From Flavobacterium indicum GPTSA100-9 = DSM 17447 (GTDB taxonomy: Bacteria; Bacteroidota; Bacteroidia; Flavobacteriales; Flavobacteriaceae): a stretch of DNA of 64,000 nucleotides. Location of the stretch: NCBI RefSeq assembly GCF_000455605.1, contig NC_017025.1, forward strand, positions 1,240,001-1,304,000. The letters run 5' to 3'. Position numbers and translations under genes: made by a program. A model generated the notes under the pieces. The model did not search any database, was not told where the DNA came from, and worked only from the letters and a program-made list of their open reading frames with translations. Below, piece by piece: positions 43,017 through 50,778 of the stretch (positions are counted from its first letter, which is position 1; every line of letters starts with the position of its first letter).

Positions 43017-46000
43017 ATGAAACTAAAAACTACATTACTTTTAATTTTTGTTTGTTGTTTTTTCAGCAAAAGCTGGTCGCAACTTACAATCAATAACACG
43101 CTATATACTCCCACGCAGTTGGTAAATGGAGTGTTAGTACCAACAGGAAGTGGAACAACGATTTCAAATGTACAATTTTCTGGGGTGTATAATAATACTG
43201 GTCGGTACCAAGTTGGGTATTTTACTACTGCCGGACCTACTTTAACTCAAATGGGGTTTACCAGTGGAGTGGTTCTAACAACGGGTACTACTTCTACTAT
43301 TCCTTTAACTTTAGGTGCTGATCCCGGTGCTACTCAAATGGCTACGGCTTATACTTCTTGTACTCCTGGTGAAATTAGACAAGGCGGAACTTGTCCCACA
43401 GTGAGTAATGATTTAGATATTTTGGCTGGAGCTCAAAACTTTTTTAATGCCGCTATATTAGAATTTGATTTTGTACCTGTCCAAAATGCTGTTACCTTTA
43501 GGTATATTTTCGGTTCTGAAGAGTATAATGATAGTAGTACTTCGGCTGGGGATATTAATTATAATTGTTCTTCTTATAATGATAAGTTCGGATTTTTAAT
43601 TAGTGGTCCTGGAATTGCCGGAGGTCAAGGCTATACAAATAATGCAAGAAACATTGCACGATTAGCTAATGGTGCTGAAGTTTCAATTAATTCTGTTAAT
43701 GATGGTGTGGTGGGTTCAAGTGCCTCTCCTCAAAATGCCTCGTATTGTGTAGCAGCTAATGGAGCATGGGTTCAAAATACACCCACTCCTGAATTTTTAG
43801 GTACTATTAATGGAACACAATTAAATGGTAATACTCGTATTCTATCGGCAACACAAACAGGTTTAACTCCTGGTCAGACCTATCATATTCGTTTGATTAT
43901 AACTGATGTGAATGATGCTACTTACGATAGTGTGGTTTATCTTGAAGCGGGAAGTTTTACAACGGAATTAACATGTAATGCCGGACCGGATCAAAGTTTA
44001 TGTAATGTAACATCTACTTCATTGGCAGCAACATCTCCCGCAACAGGGACTTGGTCTGTTGTTTCAGGAACAGGTACTTTTTCCAATGTGAATAGTCCAA
44101 CGGCAACTGTTTCTGGTCTGTCATTAGGGGCTAATACTTTTAGATGGACAGCATCTGATTTGTCTTGTTTTGATGAGGTAACAATTACTGTTTTAGCTAC
44201 ACCAGCGGTTCCAACAATAAACACTGTTGCGGCAACTTGTTCGGCAGCAGGAAGTTCAAGCATCGCAAATTATGTAGTAGGTCAAACCTATGTGTTCACG
44301 CCAGCAGGTCCAACTGTAGGCGCAGGAGGTGCTATCTCAGGCATGATTACAGGTACATCTTATACAGTAACGGCAAGTAACGGAAGTTGTACTTCAGCGA
44401 GTTCAGCGTCTTTTAGTAACGCAGCACAGTTGGCTACACCAGCGGTTCCAACAATAAACACTGTTGCGGCAACTTGTTCGGCAGCAGGAAGTTCAAGCAT
44501 CGCGAATTATGTAGCGGGTCAAACCTATGTTTTTACACCAGTAGGTCCAACCGTAGGAGCAGGTGGTGCTATTACCAGCATGATAACAGGTACATCTTAT
44601 ACAGTAACGGCAAGTAACGGCAGTTGTACTTCAGCGAGTTCAGTGCCTTTTAGTAACGCAGCACAGTTGGCTACACCAGCGGTTCCAACAATAAACACTG
44701 TTGCAGCAACATGTTCGGCAGCAGGAAGTTCAAGCATTGCGAATTATGTAGCGGGTCAAACCTATGTGTTCACGCCAGCAGGTCCAATCGTAGGCGCAGG
44801 GGGTGCTATCTCTGGAATGATTACGGGTACTTCTTATACAGTAACGGCAAGTAATGGCAGTTGTACCTCAGCAAGTTCAGCGTCTTTTAGTAACGCAGCA
44901 CAATTAGCTACACCAGCGGTTCCAACAATAAACAGTGTAGCAGCAACTTGTTCGGCAGCAGGAAGTTCAAGCATTGCGAATTATGTAGTGGGTCAGACCT
45001 ATGTGTTCACGCCAGCAGGTCCAACCGTAGGCGCAGGAGGTGCGATTTCAGGTATGATAACAGGTACTTCTTATACAGTAACAGCTAGCAACGGAAGTTG
45101 TACTTCAGCGAGTTCAGTGCCTTTTAGTAACGCAGCACAGTTGGCTACACCAGCAGTTCCAACAATAAACACTGTTGCGGCAACATGTTCGGCAGCAGGA
45201 AGTTCAAGTATTGCGAATTATGTAGTAGGTCAGACCTATGTATTCACACCAGTAGGTCCAACCGTAGGCGCGGGTGGTGCTATCTCTGGAATGATTACGG
45301 GTACTTCTTATACAGTAACGGCAAGTAACGGAAGTTGTACTTCAACCAGTTCAGTGCCTTTTAGTAACGCAGCACAGTTGGCTACACCAGCAGTTCCAAC
45401 AATAAACACTGTTGCGGCAACATGTTCGGCAGCAGGAAGTTCAAGCATTGCGAATTATGTAGTAGGTCAGACCTATGTATTCACACCAGTAGGTCCAACC
45501 GTAGGCGCAGGAGGTGCTATCTCTGGAATGATAACAGGTACTTCTTATACAGTAACAGCAAGTAATGGCAGTTGTACTTCAACCAGTTCAGTGCCTTTTA
45601 GTAACGCAGCACAATTGGCTACACCAGCGGTTCCAACAATAAACACTGTTGCGGCAACTTGTTCGTCAGCAGGAAGTTCAAGCATCGCGAATTATGTAGT
45701 GGGTCAAACCTATGTATTCACACCAGTAGGTCCTACTGTAGGCGCAGGAGGTGCTATTTCAGGTATGATAGCTGGTACTTCTTATACAGTAACGGCAAGT
45801 AACGGAAGTTGTACTTCAACCAGTTCAGTGCCTTTTAGTAACGCAGCACAGTTGGCTACACCAGCAGTTCCAACAATAAACACTGTTGCGGCAACATGTT
45901 CGGCAGCAGGAAGTTCAAGTATTGCGAATTATGTAGTAGGTCAGACCTATGTATTCACACCAGTAGGTCCAACCGTAGGCGCGGGTGGTGCTATCTCTGG

Positions 46001-47525
46001 AATGATTACGGGTACTTCTTATACAGTAACGGCAAGTAACGGAAGTTGTACTTCAACCAGTTCAGTGCCTTTTAGTAACGCAGCACAGTTGGCTACACCA
46101 GCAGTTCCAACAATAAACACTGTTGCGGCAACATGTTCGGCAGCAGGAAGTTCAAGCATTGCGAATTATGTAGTAGGTCAGACCTATGTATTCACACCAG
46201 TAGGTCCAACCGTAGGCGCAGGAGGTGCTATCTCTGGAATGATAACAGGTACTTCTTATACAGTAACAGCAAGTAATGGCAGTTGTACTTCAACCAGTTC
46301 AGTGCCTTTTAGTAACGCAGCACAATTGGCTACACCAGCGGTTCCAACAATAAACACTGTTGCGGCAACTTGTTCGTCAGCAGGAAGTTCAAGCATCGCG
46401 AATTATGTAGTGGGTCAAACCTATGTATTCACACCAGTAGGTCCAACCGTAGGCGCAGGAGGTGCTATCTCAGGCATGATAACAGGTACATCTTATACAG
46501 TAACGGCAAGTAACGGCAGTTGTACCTCAGCAAGTTCAGCGTCATTTAGTAACGCAGCGCAATTGGCTACACCAGCGGTTCCAACAATAAACACTGTTGC
46601 GGCAACTTGTTCGGCAGCAGGAAGTTCAAGCATCGCGAATTATGTAGCGGGTCAAACCTATGTGTTCACACCAGTAGGTCCAACCGTAGGCGCAGGAGGT
46701 GCGATCTCAGGAATGATAACAGGTACTTCTTATATAGTAACGGCAAGTAACGGCAGTTGTACTTCAGCGAGTTCAGCCTCTTTTAGTAACGCAGCGCAAT
46801 TGGCTTTACCTGCTACTCCAACAGCTACAGTAACGGTTCAACCTACTTGTGCTAATCCTACAGGTACGATTGTAGTGACTAATCCAATAGGTGCCAATTT
46901 TGAATATTCGTTAAACGGCGGTGCTTTTCAATCGTCTACTACTTTTGATAATTTAACTCCTGGAACTTATACAATAGAAGTTATAAATACTTCAACAACT
47001 TGTGTGTCTAATGTTTCTGTTGTTTATACAATATCGGCAGTTCCATCACTTCCAACAATAACAATTGACGCTGGTTGTGAAGATGAAAAATACATTTTAA
47101 ACGCAAATACCTCGGCATCAAATGCAACATATACATGGTACGACAGTTTGAATAATGTAATAGGTAATCAAGCAACATTACAAGTAACAGAAGAAGGAAG
47201 TTATGAAGTTGAAGTAAATGTTAATGGATGTGTAAACAGTATGCAAATTTTAGTTGATGATATTAATTGTATCATTCCTAAAGGGGTATCTCCTAATGAT
47301 GATGGTAAAAATGATTTTTGGGATTTGAGTAATTTGAATGTTGAAAAAGCAGAAATTTTTAATCGTTACGGCACTTTAGTGTACCAGAAGTTAAATTATT
47401 TGAATGAATGGAATGGTCAATCAGACCAAGGACATCAATTACCAACAGCCACTTATTATTATGTTATTTTCTTTAAAAATGGAAAAACAAAAACGGGTTG
47501 GGTATATTTAAACAGACAAAATTAA
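43017..47525 (+). CDS. Giant repeat adhesin A: choice-of-anchor L domain, 11 x 79-residue repeats, T9SS type B tail
   Basis: A 1502-residue secreted protein. After the signal peptide, residues about 25-320 match the choice-of-anchor L domain (FNAAILEFDFVP, FRYIFGSEEYND). An Ig-like segment follows to about 390. Residues about 395-1262 are eleven tandem 79-residue repeats with two conserved cysteines each (ATCSAAGSSS and NGSCTS). After about 160 further residues comes the gliding-motility-associated C-terminal domain (GVSPNDDGKNDFW, FNRYGTLVYQK), a type B T9SS signal. Such cargo normally needs an SprF-like partner, and one is encoded 63 bp downstream. Likely a cell-surface adhesin. Confidence 0.92.
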   Translation: MKLKTTLLLIFVCCFFSKSWSQLTINNTLYTPTQLVNGVLVPTGSGTTISNVQFSGVYNNTGRYQVGYFTTAGPTLTQMGFTSGVVLTTGTTSTIPLTLGADPGATQMATAYTSCTPGEIRQGGTCPTVSNDLDILAGAQNFFNAAILEFDFVPVQNAVTFRYIFGSEEYNDSSTSAGDINYNCSSYNDKFGFLISGPGIAGGQGYTNNARNIARLANGAEVSINSVNDGVVGSSASPQNASYCVAANGAWVQNTPTPEFLGTINGTQLNGNTRILSATQTGLTPGQTYHIRLIITDVNDATYDSVVYLEAGSFTTELTCNAGPDQSLCNVTSTSLAATSPATGTWSVVSGTGTFSNVNSPTATVSGLSLGANTFRWTASDLSCFDEVTITVLATPAVPTINTVAATCSAAGSSSIANYVVGQTYVFTPAGPTVGAGGAISGMITGTSYTVTASNGSCTSASSASFSNAAQLATPAVPTINTVAATCSAAGSSSIANYVAGQTYVFTPVGPTVGAGGAITSMITGTSYTVTASNGSCTSASSVPFSNAAQLATPAVPTINTVAATCSAAGSSSIANYVAGQTYVFTPAGPIVGAGGAISGMITGTSYTVTASNGSCTSASSASFSNAAQLATPAVPTINSVAATCSAAGSSSIANYVVGQTYVFTPAGPTVGAGGAISGMITGTSYTVTASNGSCTSASSVPFSNAAQLATPAVPTINTVAATCSAAGSSSIANYVVGQTYVFTPVGPTVGAGGAISGMITGTSYTVTASNGSCTSTSSVPFSNAAQLATPAVPTINTVAATCSAAGSSSIANYVVGQTYVFTPVGPTVGAGGAISGMITGTSYTVTASNGSCTSTSSVPFSNAAQLATPAVPTINTVAATCSSAGSSSIANYVVGQTYVFTPVGPTVGAGGAISGMIAGTSYTVTASNGSCTSTSSVPFSNAAQLATPAVPTINTVAATCSAAGSSSIANYVVGQTYVFTPVGPTVGAGGAISGMITGTSYTVTASNGSCTSTSSVPFSNAAQLATPAVPTINTVAATCSAAGSSSIANYVVGQTYVFTPVGPTVGAGGAISGMITGTSYTVTASNGSCTSTSSVPFSNAAQLATPAVPTINTVAATCSSAGSSSIANYVVGQTYVFTPVGPTVGAGGAISGMITGTSYTVTASNGSCTSASSASFSNAAQLATPAVPTINTVAATCSAAGSSSIANYVAGQTYVFTPVGPTVGAGGAISGMITGTSYIVTASNGSCTSASSASFSNAAQLALPATPTATVTVQPTCANPTGTIVVTNPIGANFEYSLNGGAFQSSTTFDNLTPGTYTIEVINTSTTCVSNVSVVYTISAVPSLPTITIDAGCEDEKYILNANTSASNATYTWYDSLNNVIGNQATLQVTEEGSYEVEVNVNGCVNSMQILVDDINCIIPKGVSPNDDGKNDFWDLSNLNVEKAEIFNRYGTLVYQKLNYLNEWNGQSDQGHQLPTATYYYVIFFKNGKTKTGWVYLNRQN
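44202..46805 (+). repeat. Eleven tandem 237 bp repeats in adhesin A
   Basis: Units start (CCAGCGGTTCC or CCAGCAGTTCC) at 44202, 44439, 44676, 44913, 45150, 45387, 45624, 45861, 46098, 46335 and 46572. Every interval is exactly 237 bp, so no indels have accumulated. Variation is limited to scattered substitutions, mostly at a few recurrent alternative sites. Confidence 0.97.
45111..46444 (+). repeat. Perfect 623 bp direct duplication inside the adhesin A array
   Basis: 45111-45733 is identical, base for base as far as I can compare, to 45822-46444, an offset of 711 bp (three repeat units). Identity ends where 45734 has T and 46445 has A. The block is far more similar than neighbouring units are to each other. 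Confidence 0.88.
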
Positions 47526-47538
47526 TAAAGTAGTACAG

Positions 47539-47575
47539 TAAGCTACCCTTTTGAATAGGGGGTAGCTTATTTTAT
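47539..47575 (+). terminator. Terminator between adhesin A and sprF-like gene
   Basis: A stem of about 10 bp, TAAGCTACCC / GGGTAGCTTA, followed by a T-rich tail. It may be partial, because no promoter is evident for the following gene. Confidence 0.65.
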
Positions 47576-47588
47576 AAGAGAATAAGTT

Positions 47589-48509
47589 ATGAGAAAAATA
47601 TATTTAGTAGTATTACTATTAACGGTTTTTGGTTCTGATTTGTTTGCTCAGCAGGATCCTCATTATACGCAGTATATGTATAATATGAGTGTTATGAATC
47701 CGGCTTATGCAGGTAGTAAGGAGTCATTATCTATGGGTTTGTTGTATAGAAAGCAGTGGGTTGAGATAGAGGATGCACCTACGACTGCGACTTTATTTGG
47801 TCATGCTCCAGTTGGGAAGAATGTAGGTATGGGTTTATCGGTTATTAACGATAAGATTGGTCCTGTTGAGGAGAACAATATTTATGGTGATTTCAGTTAT
47901 ACATTGAATTTAGGAGGAGATCATAAATTAGCCTTAGGTTTAAAGGCTGGTTTAACGTTGCATAATGTTGATTATTTTACGGAGATTGCGCCTACTTTAC
48001 CAGATCCTAACGATGATTCATTTGCTAAGAATGTTAGTAATAGTTATTTTAATTTTGGTACGGGATTATTTTATTATACGAATAAGTACTACTTGGCTTT
48101 GTCTGTTCCTAATATGGTTAAGGCTCAGCATTTAGATTTTAATGGCAGGAGTTATGGTAGTGAGGTGAGTCATTATTTTTTAACAGGGGGTTATGTTTTT
48201 GATTTGAATGAGAGTTTAAAGTTCAAGCCTTTTTTCATGTTGAAGAGTGCGTTTGATGCGCCTACTTCGTTGGATGTATCGACAAATTTTTTATTTAAGG
48301 AGAAGTTTGAGATTGGCGCGACGTATCGTTTAGACGACAGTTTTGGAGCGATGGTGAATTATGCTATTACACCGAGTTTAAAATTAGGATATGCCTACGA
48401 TCATATTGTATCGGATTTAAAGGTGACTACCCCGGCATCACACGAGGTTATCTTGTTGTTTGATGTTAATTTCAGCAAGAAGGTATCACGTTCACCGCGT
48501 TATTTTTAA
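47589..48509 (+). CDS. Type IX secretion system PorP/SprF family membrane protein
   Basis: A 306-residue outer-membrane beta-barrel. After the signal peptide comes the family opening AQQDPHYTQYMYNMSVMNP followed by AYAGSKESL and LLYRKQWVEIEDAPTT, and alternating beta strands to the C-terminal RYF. PorP/SprF proteins pair with T9SS type B cargo and are needed for its secretion or attachment; adhesin A immediately upstream is the likely client. Codon use is unlike the neighbourhood: all 11 Glu are GAG and 16 of 19 Lys are AAG. Twenty-one bases from the OmpA-family gene. Confidence 0.93.
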   Translation: MRKIYLVVLLLTVFGSDLFAQQDPHYTQYMYNMSVMNPAYAGSKESLSMGLLYRKQWVEIEDAPTTATLFGHAPVGKNVGMGLSVINDKIGPVEENNIYGDFSYTLNLGGDHKLALGLKAGLTLHNVDYFTEIAPTLPDPNDDSFAKNVSNSYFNFGTGLFYYTNKYYLALSVPNMVKAQHLDFNGRSYGSEVSHYFLTGGYVFDLNESLKFKPFFMLKSAFDAPTSLDVSTNFLFKEKFEIGATYRLDDSFGAMVNYAITPSLKLGYAYDHIVSDLKVTTPASHEVILLFDVNFSKKVSRSPRYF

Positions 48510-48530
48510 TCTATTCAAAGAAGAACAGAC

Positions 48531-50396
48531 ATGAGAAGACTATATATATCAGCCGTTGCATTATTGCTTACAACAAGTATTTATGCACAGAATAAGGACA
48601 CAAAAGACGCGGATAAGCTATTTGATCGTTTAGAATATGTTGATGCAGCCCAAGCTTATTCCAAATTAGTAGAGAAAGGCAAAGCGGATGCTTATGTTTA
48701 CAAACAGCTTGGCGATTGTTACTACAATGTTTTTAACACTAAGGAAGCGGTTACGTGGTATGCTAAGGCCGTGGAGCGCCCACAAGAGGCGGAGGTGTAT
48801 TACCGTTATGCCCAAATGTTAAAAGCAGAAGGGAACATGCAGGAGAGTAACAAACAAATGGCCCAATTTGCCAAGATGCAGCCAAACGATGCTCGAGCTA
48901 AAGCGTTTACCAATAACCCTAATGTGGTGCAACAACTCCAACAACAAAGTAAGTTATACAACATCAAGAAATCGGATGTGAGTAGTGATAAGGCCGACTT
49001 TGGTGCGCAGTTAACCAATAACAATGAGGTTTATTTTGCGAGTGCTAGAAACACCGCAAGAAAGAAAAACGGTATGGATGAACAACCGTACTTAGACCTT
49101 TATAAGGCAACAAGAAACACAGACGGAAGTTTGAGTCAAGCTACGGAAGTAGTGGAGTTGAATACCAAATGGCACGATGGCCCTGCGGCTATTACCTCTG
49201 ATGGTAGTACGATTTACTACGGTAGTGAGAGCTTCAACCAAAGTGAATTCCAAAAGGATAAAACAAAGAAATTAAAATACGGACAAATCTACTTATACAA
49301 AGCCACAAAAGGGGAAGGGGATAAGTGGACAAATGCCAAAGCATTACCTATTAACAGTAAAGAATACTCGGTTAGAAACCCAAGTATCAGCAAAGACGGT
49401 AAGACGTTGTATTTTTCATCAGACATGCCAGGCGGTATGGGTGGCGAAGACATCTGGAAAGTAAGTGTTGATGGCGATAGCTATGGTACACCAGAGAACC
49501 TTGGAAGTGGAGTCAACTCAGAAGGGAACGAGAGTTTTCCTTATATCACGGATGACCATGTGCTATTCTTTGCGTCAAACGGTAAACCAGGATTTGGTGG
49601 CTATGATGTGTTTACATACAACACCACTACAAAAGAAACCAAGAATGTTGGTGCTCCGGTAAATACGGAGAAAGACGACTTTGCGTTTAGCTACAATAAA
49701 GAGAAAAAGGTAGGTTACTTCTCAAGTAATAGAGAAGGGAACGACGATATTTTCCAAGCCGATCCGATTTGTGGTGTGGATGCTTTAGTGAAAGTTATGG
49801 ATGCAGAAACAGGTAAATTATTAGCTGGAGCACAAGTAACGGTAACAGATGCTAAAAACAAAGCTGTTGGCACACAAGAAACGGATGAATCAGGAGCAAC
49901 GAAATACGGATTAGCTTGTGAACAAAGCTATGGCGTAACAGCAACAAGAAGTGGATACGAGCCAGGAAGTGCTACGATGAAACAGAGTGAAGGCGGAAGC
50001 GAAGTGATAGAAGTAAATCTAACCCCAATCAAGCCAATCATCACCGAGAGAGAAGTTATATTACAACCGATTTACTTTGAGTACGACAAGTCGAACATCA
50101 CAGCACAAGGCGCTGAGGAGTTAGACAAGTTAGTACAAGTAATGAACGAGTATCCGAATATGGTGATTTATGCAAAATCGCACACCGATAGCAGAGGAAG
50201 CGACAGCTACAATTTGAGATTATCCGACCGAAGAGCTAAGGCTACGGTACAATACATCATCTCAAAAGGTATTGCAAAAGAACGTATCTCAGGCAAAGGT
50301 ATGGGAGAAACTGAACCGAAAGTTTCTTGCACAAACTGTTCTGAAGAAGAACATGCACAAAACAGACGTTCAGAGTTCTTAATTGTAAAAAAATAA
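48531..50396 (+). CDS. OmpA family protein with TPR and PD40 domains (PorE-like)
   Basis: A 621-residue exported protein. Signal peptide (MRRLYISAVALLLTTSIYA), TPR-like helices (about 25-120: RLEYVDAAQAYSKLVEKG), PD40 propeller motifs (about 160-410: PSISKDGKTLYFSSD, DHVLFFASNGKPGFGGYD), a carboxypeptidase-regulatory-like beta domain (about 415-500) and an OmpA peptidoglycan-binding domain (about 505-621: YFEYDKSNITAQG, SHTDSRGSDSYN, LSDRRAKA). This architecture recurs beside SprF-like genes and resembles PorE, which anchors T9SS parts to the cell wall. Expected at the inner face of the outer membrane. Followed by a terminator. Confidence 0.92.
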   Translation: MRRLYISAVALLLTTSIYAQNKDTKDADKLFDRLEYVDAAQAYSKLVEKGKADAYVYKQLGDCYYNVFNTKEAVTWYAKAVERPQEAEVYYRYAQMLKAEGNMQESNKQMAQFAKMQPNDARAKAFTNNPNVVQQLQQQSKLYNIKKSDVSSDKADFGAQLTNNNEVYFASARNTARKKNGMDEQPYLDLYKATRNTDGSLSQATEVVELNTKWHDGPAAITSDGSTIYYGSESFNQSEFQKDKTKKLKYGQIYLYKATKGEGDKWTNAKALPINSKEYSVRNPSISKDGKTLYFSSDMPGGMGGEDIWKVSVDGDSYGTPENLGSGVNSEGNESFPYITDDHVLFFASNGKPGFGGYDVFTYNTTTKETKNVGAPVNTEKDDFAFSYNKEKKVGYFSSNREGNDDIFQADPICGVDALVKVMDAETGKLLAGAQVTVTDAKNKAVGTQETDESGATKYGLACEQSYGVTATRSGYEPGSATMKQSEGGSEVIEVNLTPIKPIITEREVILQPIYFEYDKSNITAQGAEELDKLVQVMNEYPNMVIYAKSHTDSRGSDSYNLRLSDRRAKATVQYIISKGIAKERISGKGMGETEPKVSCTNCSEEEHAQNRRSEFLIVKK

Positions 50397-50417
50397 ATTA
50401 GTTAAGTTAAGCACAGT

Positions 50418-50454
50418 AAAACCAAAGTTGAACTTTACAACTTTGGTTTTTTTT
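50418..50454 (+). terminator. Intrinsic terminator after the OmpA-family gene
   Basis: A 12 bp stem, AAACCAAAGTTG / CAACTTTGGTTT, with a short loop, followed by T-run. Confidence 0.9.
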
Positions 50455-50471
50455 GAATTTACTATCTAAAT

Positions 50472-50531
50472 CTGAAATCAAAAAAAATGATATTTTTTTA
50501 TTTTTTGAATAGAGAAATAATTGTAGTTTTG
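50472..50531 (+). promoter_or_regulatory. CTGAAAT box and promoter of the candidate small RNA (P2)
   Basis: CTGAAAT at 50472-50478, TTG at 50505-50507 and TAGTTTTG at 50524-50531 (exact TAnnTTTG). The TTG-to-(-7) spacer is 16 nt, slightly short. The 52 nt box-to-(-7) distance equals that at 39856/39908 and 50699/50751. Confidence 0.55.
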
Positions 50532-50536
50532 ACCTG

Positions 50537-50661
50537 ATGATAAAATAGAGAGAGTAGTTTTTTTTCATTGTTAATTCACAATAGTTAGTTATAGTAGTTT
50601 GGTTATTACTATTGTGTTATAGTTACTTAAGGTATTGCAAAAAAATGCAATACCTTTTTTG
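50537..50661 (+). ncRNA. Candidate small RNA of about 125 nt
   Basis: Lies in the 382 bp gap between the OmpA-family gene and adhesin B. A promoter-like element ends at 50531 and a perfect terminator (AGGTATTGCA / TGCAATACCT, then six T) ends at 50661. Between them there is no open frame of any length (the first ATG is followed after two codons by a stop). An internal 9 bp inverted repeat, CACAATAGT (50577-50585) / ACTATTGTG (50608-50616), could form a second hairpin. It could instead be the leader of a longer adhesin B transcript with an attenuator. Start position is estimated. Confidence 0.5.
50629..50661 (+). terminator. Intrinsic terminator of the candidate small RNA
   Basis: Perfect 10 bp stem AGGTATTGCA / TGCAATACCT with an A6 loop, followed by six T. 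No protein-coding gene ends here, since the previous gene already has its own terminator at 50418-50454. Confidence 0.88.
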
Positions 50662-50698
50662 TTTTCAATAGCTTACAACTGTAGTATAGATGTCTAAA

Positions 50699-50758
50699 CT
50701 GAAATACAAAAAACATCGTTTTTTTTTATTTTTTATAATGCTAACTCATCTAAATTTG
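50699..50758 (+). promoter_or_regulatory. CTGAAAT box and -7 element in front of adhesin B (P3)
   Basis: CTGAAAT at 50699-50705 lies 52 nt before TAAATTTG (50751-50758, exact TAnnTTTG). The start codon of adhesin B follows 20 nt after the -7 element. Box, A/T tracts and spacing match P1 and P2; both P2 and P3 also have TCTAAA just before the box. Confidence 0.58.
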
Positions 50759-50778
50759 GAAGTATAAATAATTCTAAA

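Noticed and set aside
43991..44263. Antisense frames in the adhesins (also 51261-51749 and 54852-55064)
   Set aside because: They arise from the biased codon use of Thr/Ala/Ser-rich repeats. They have no start signals, no family match and no independent spacing.
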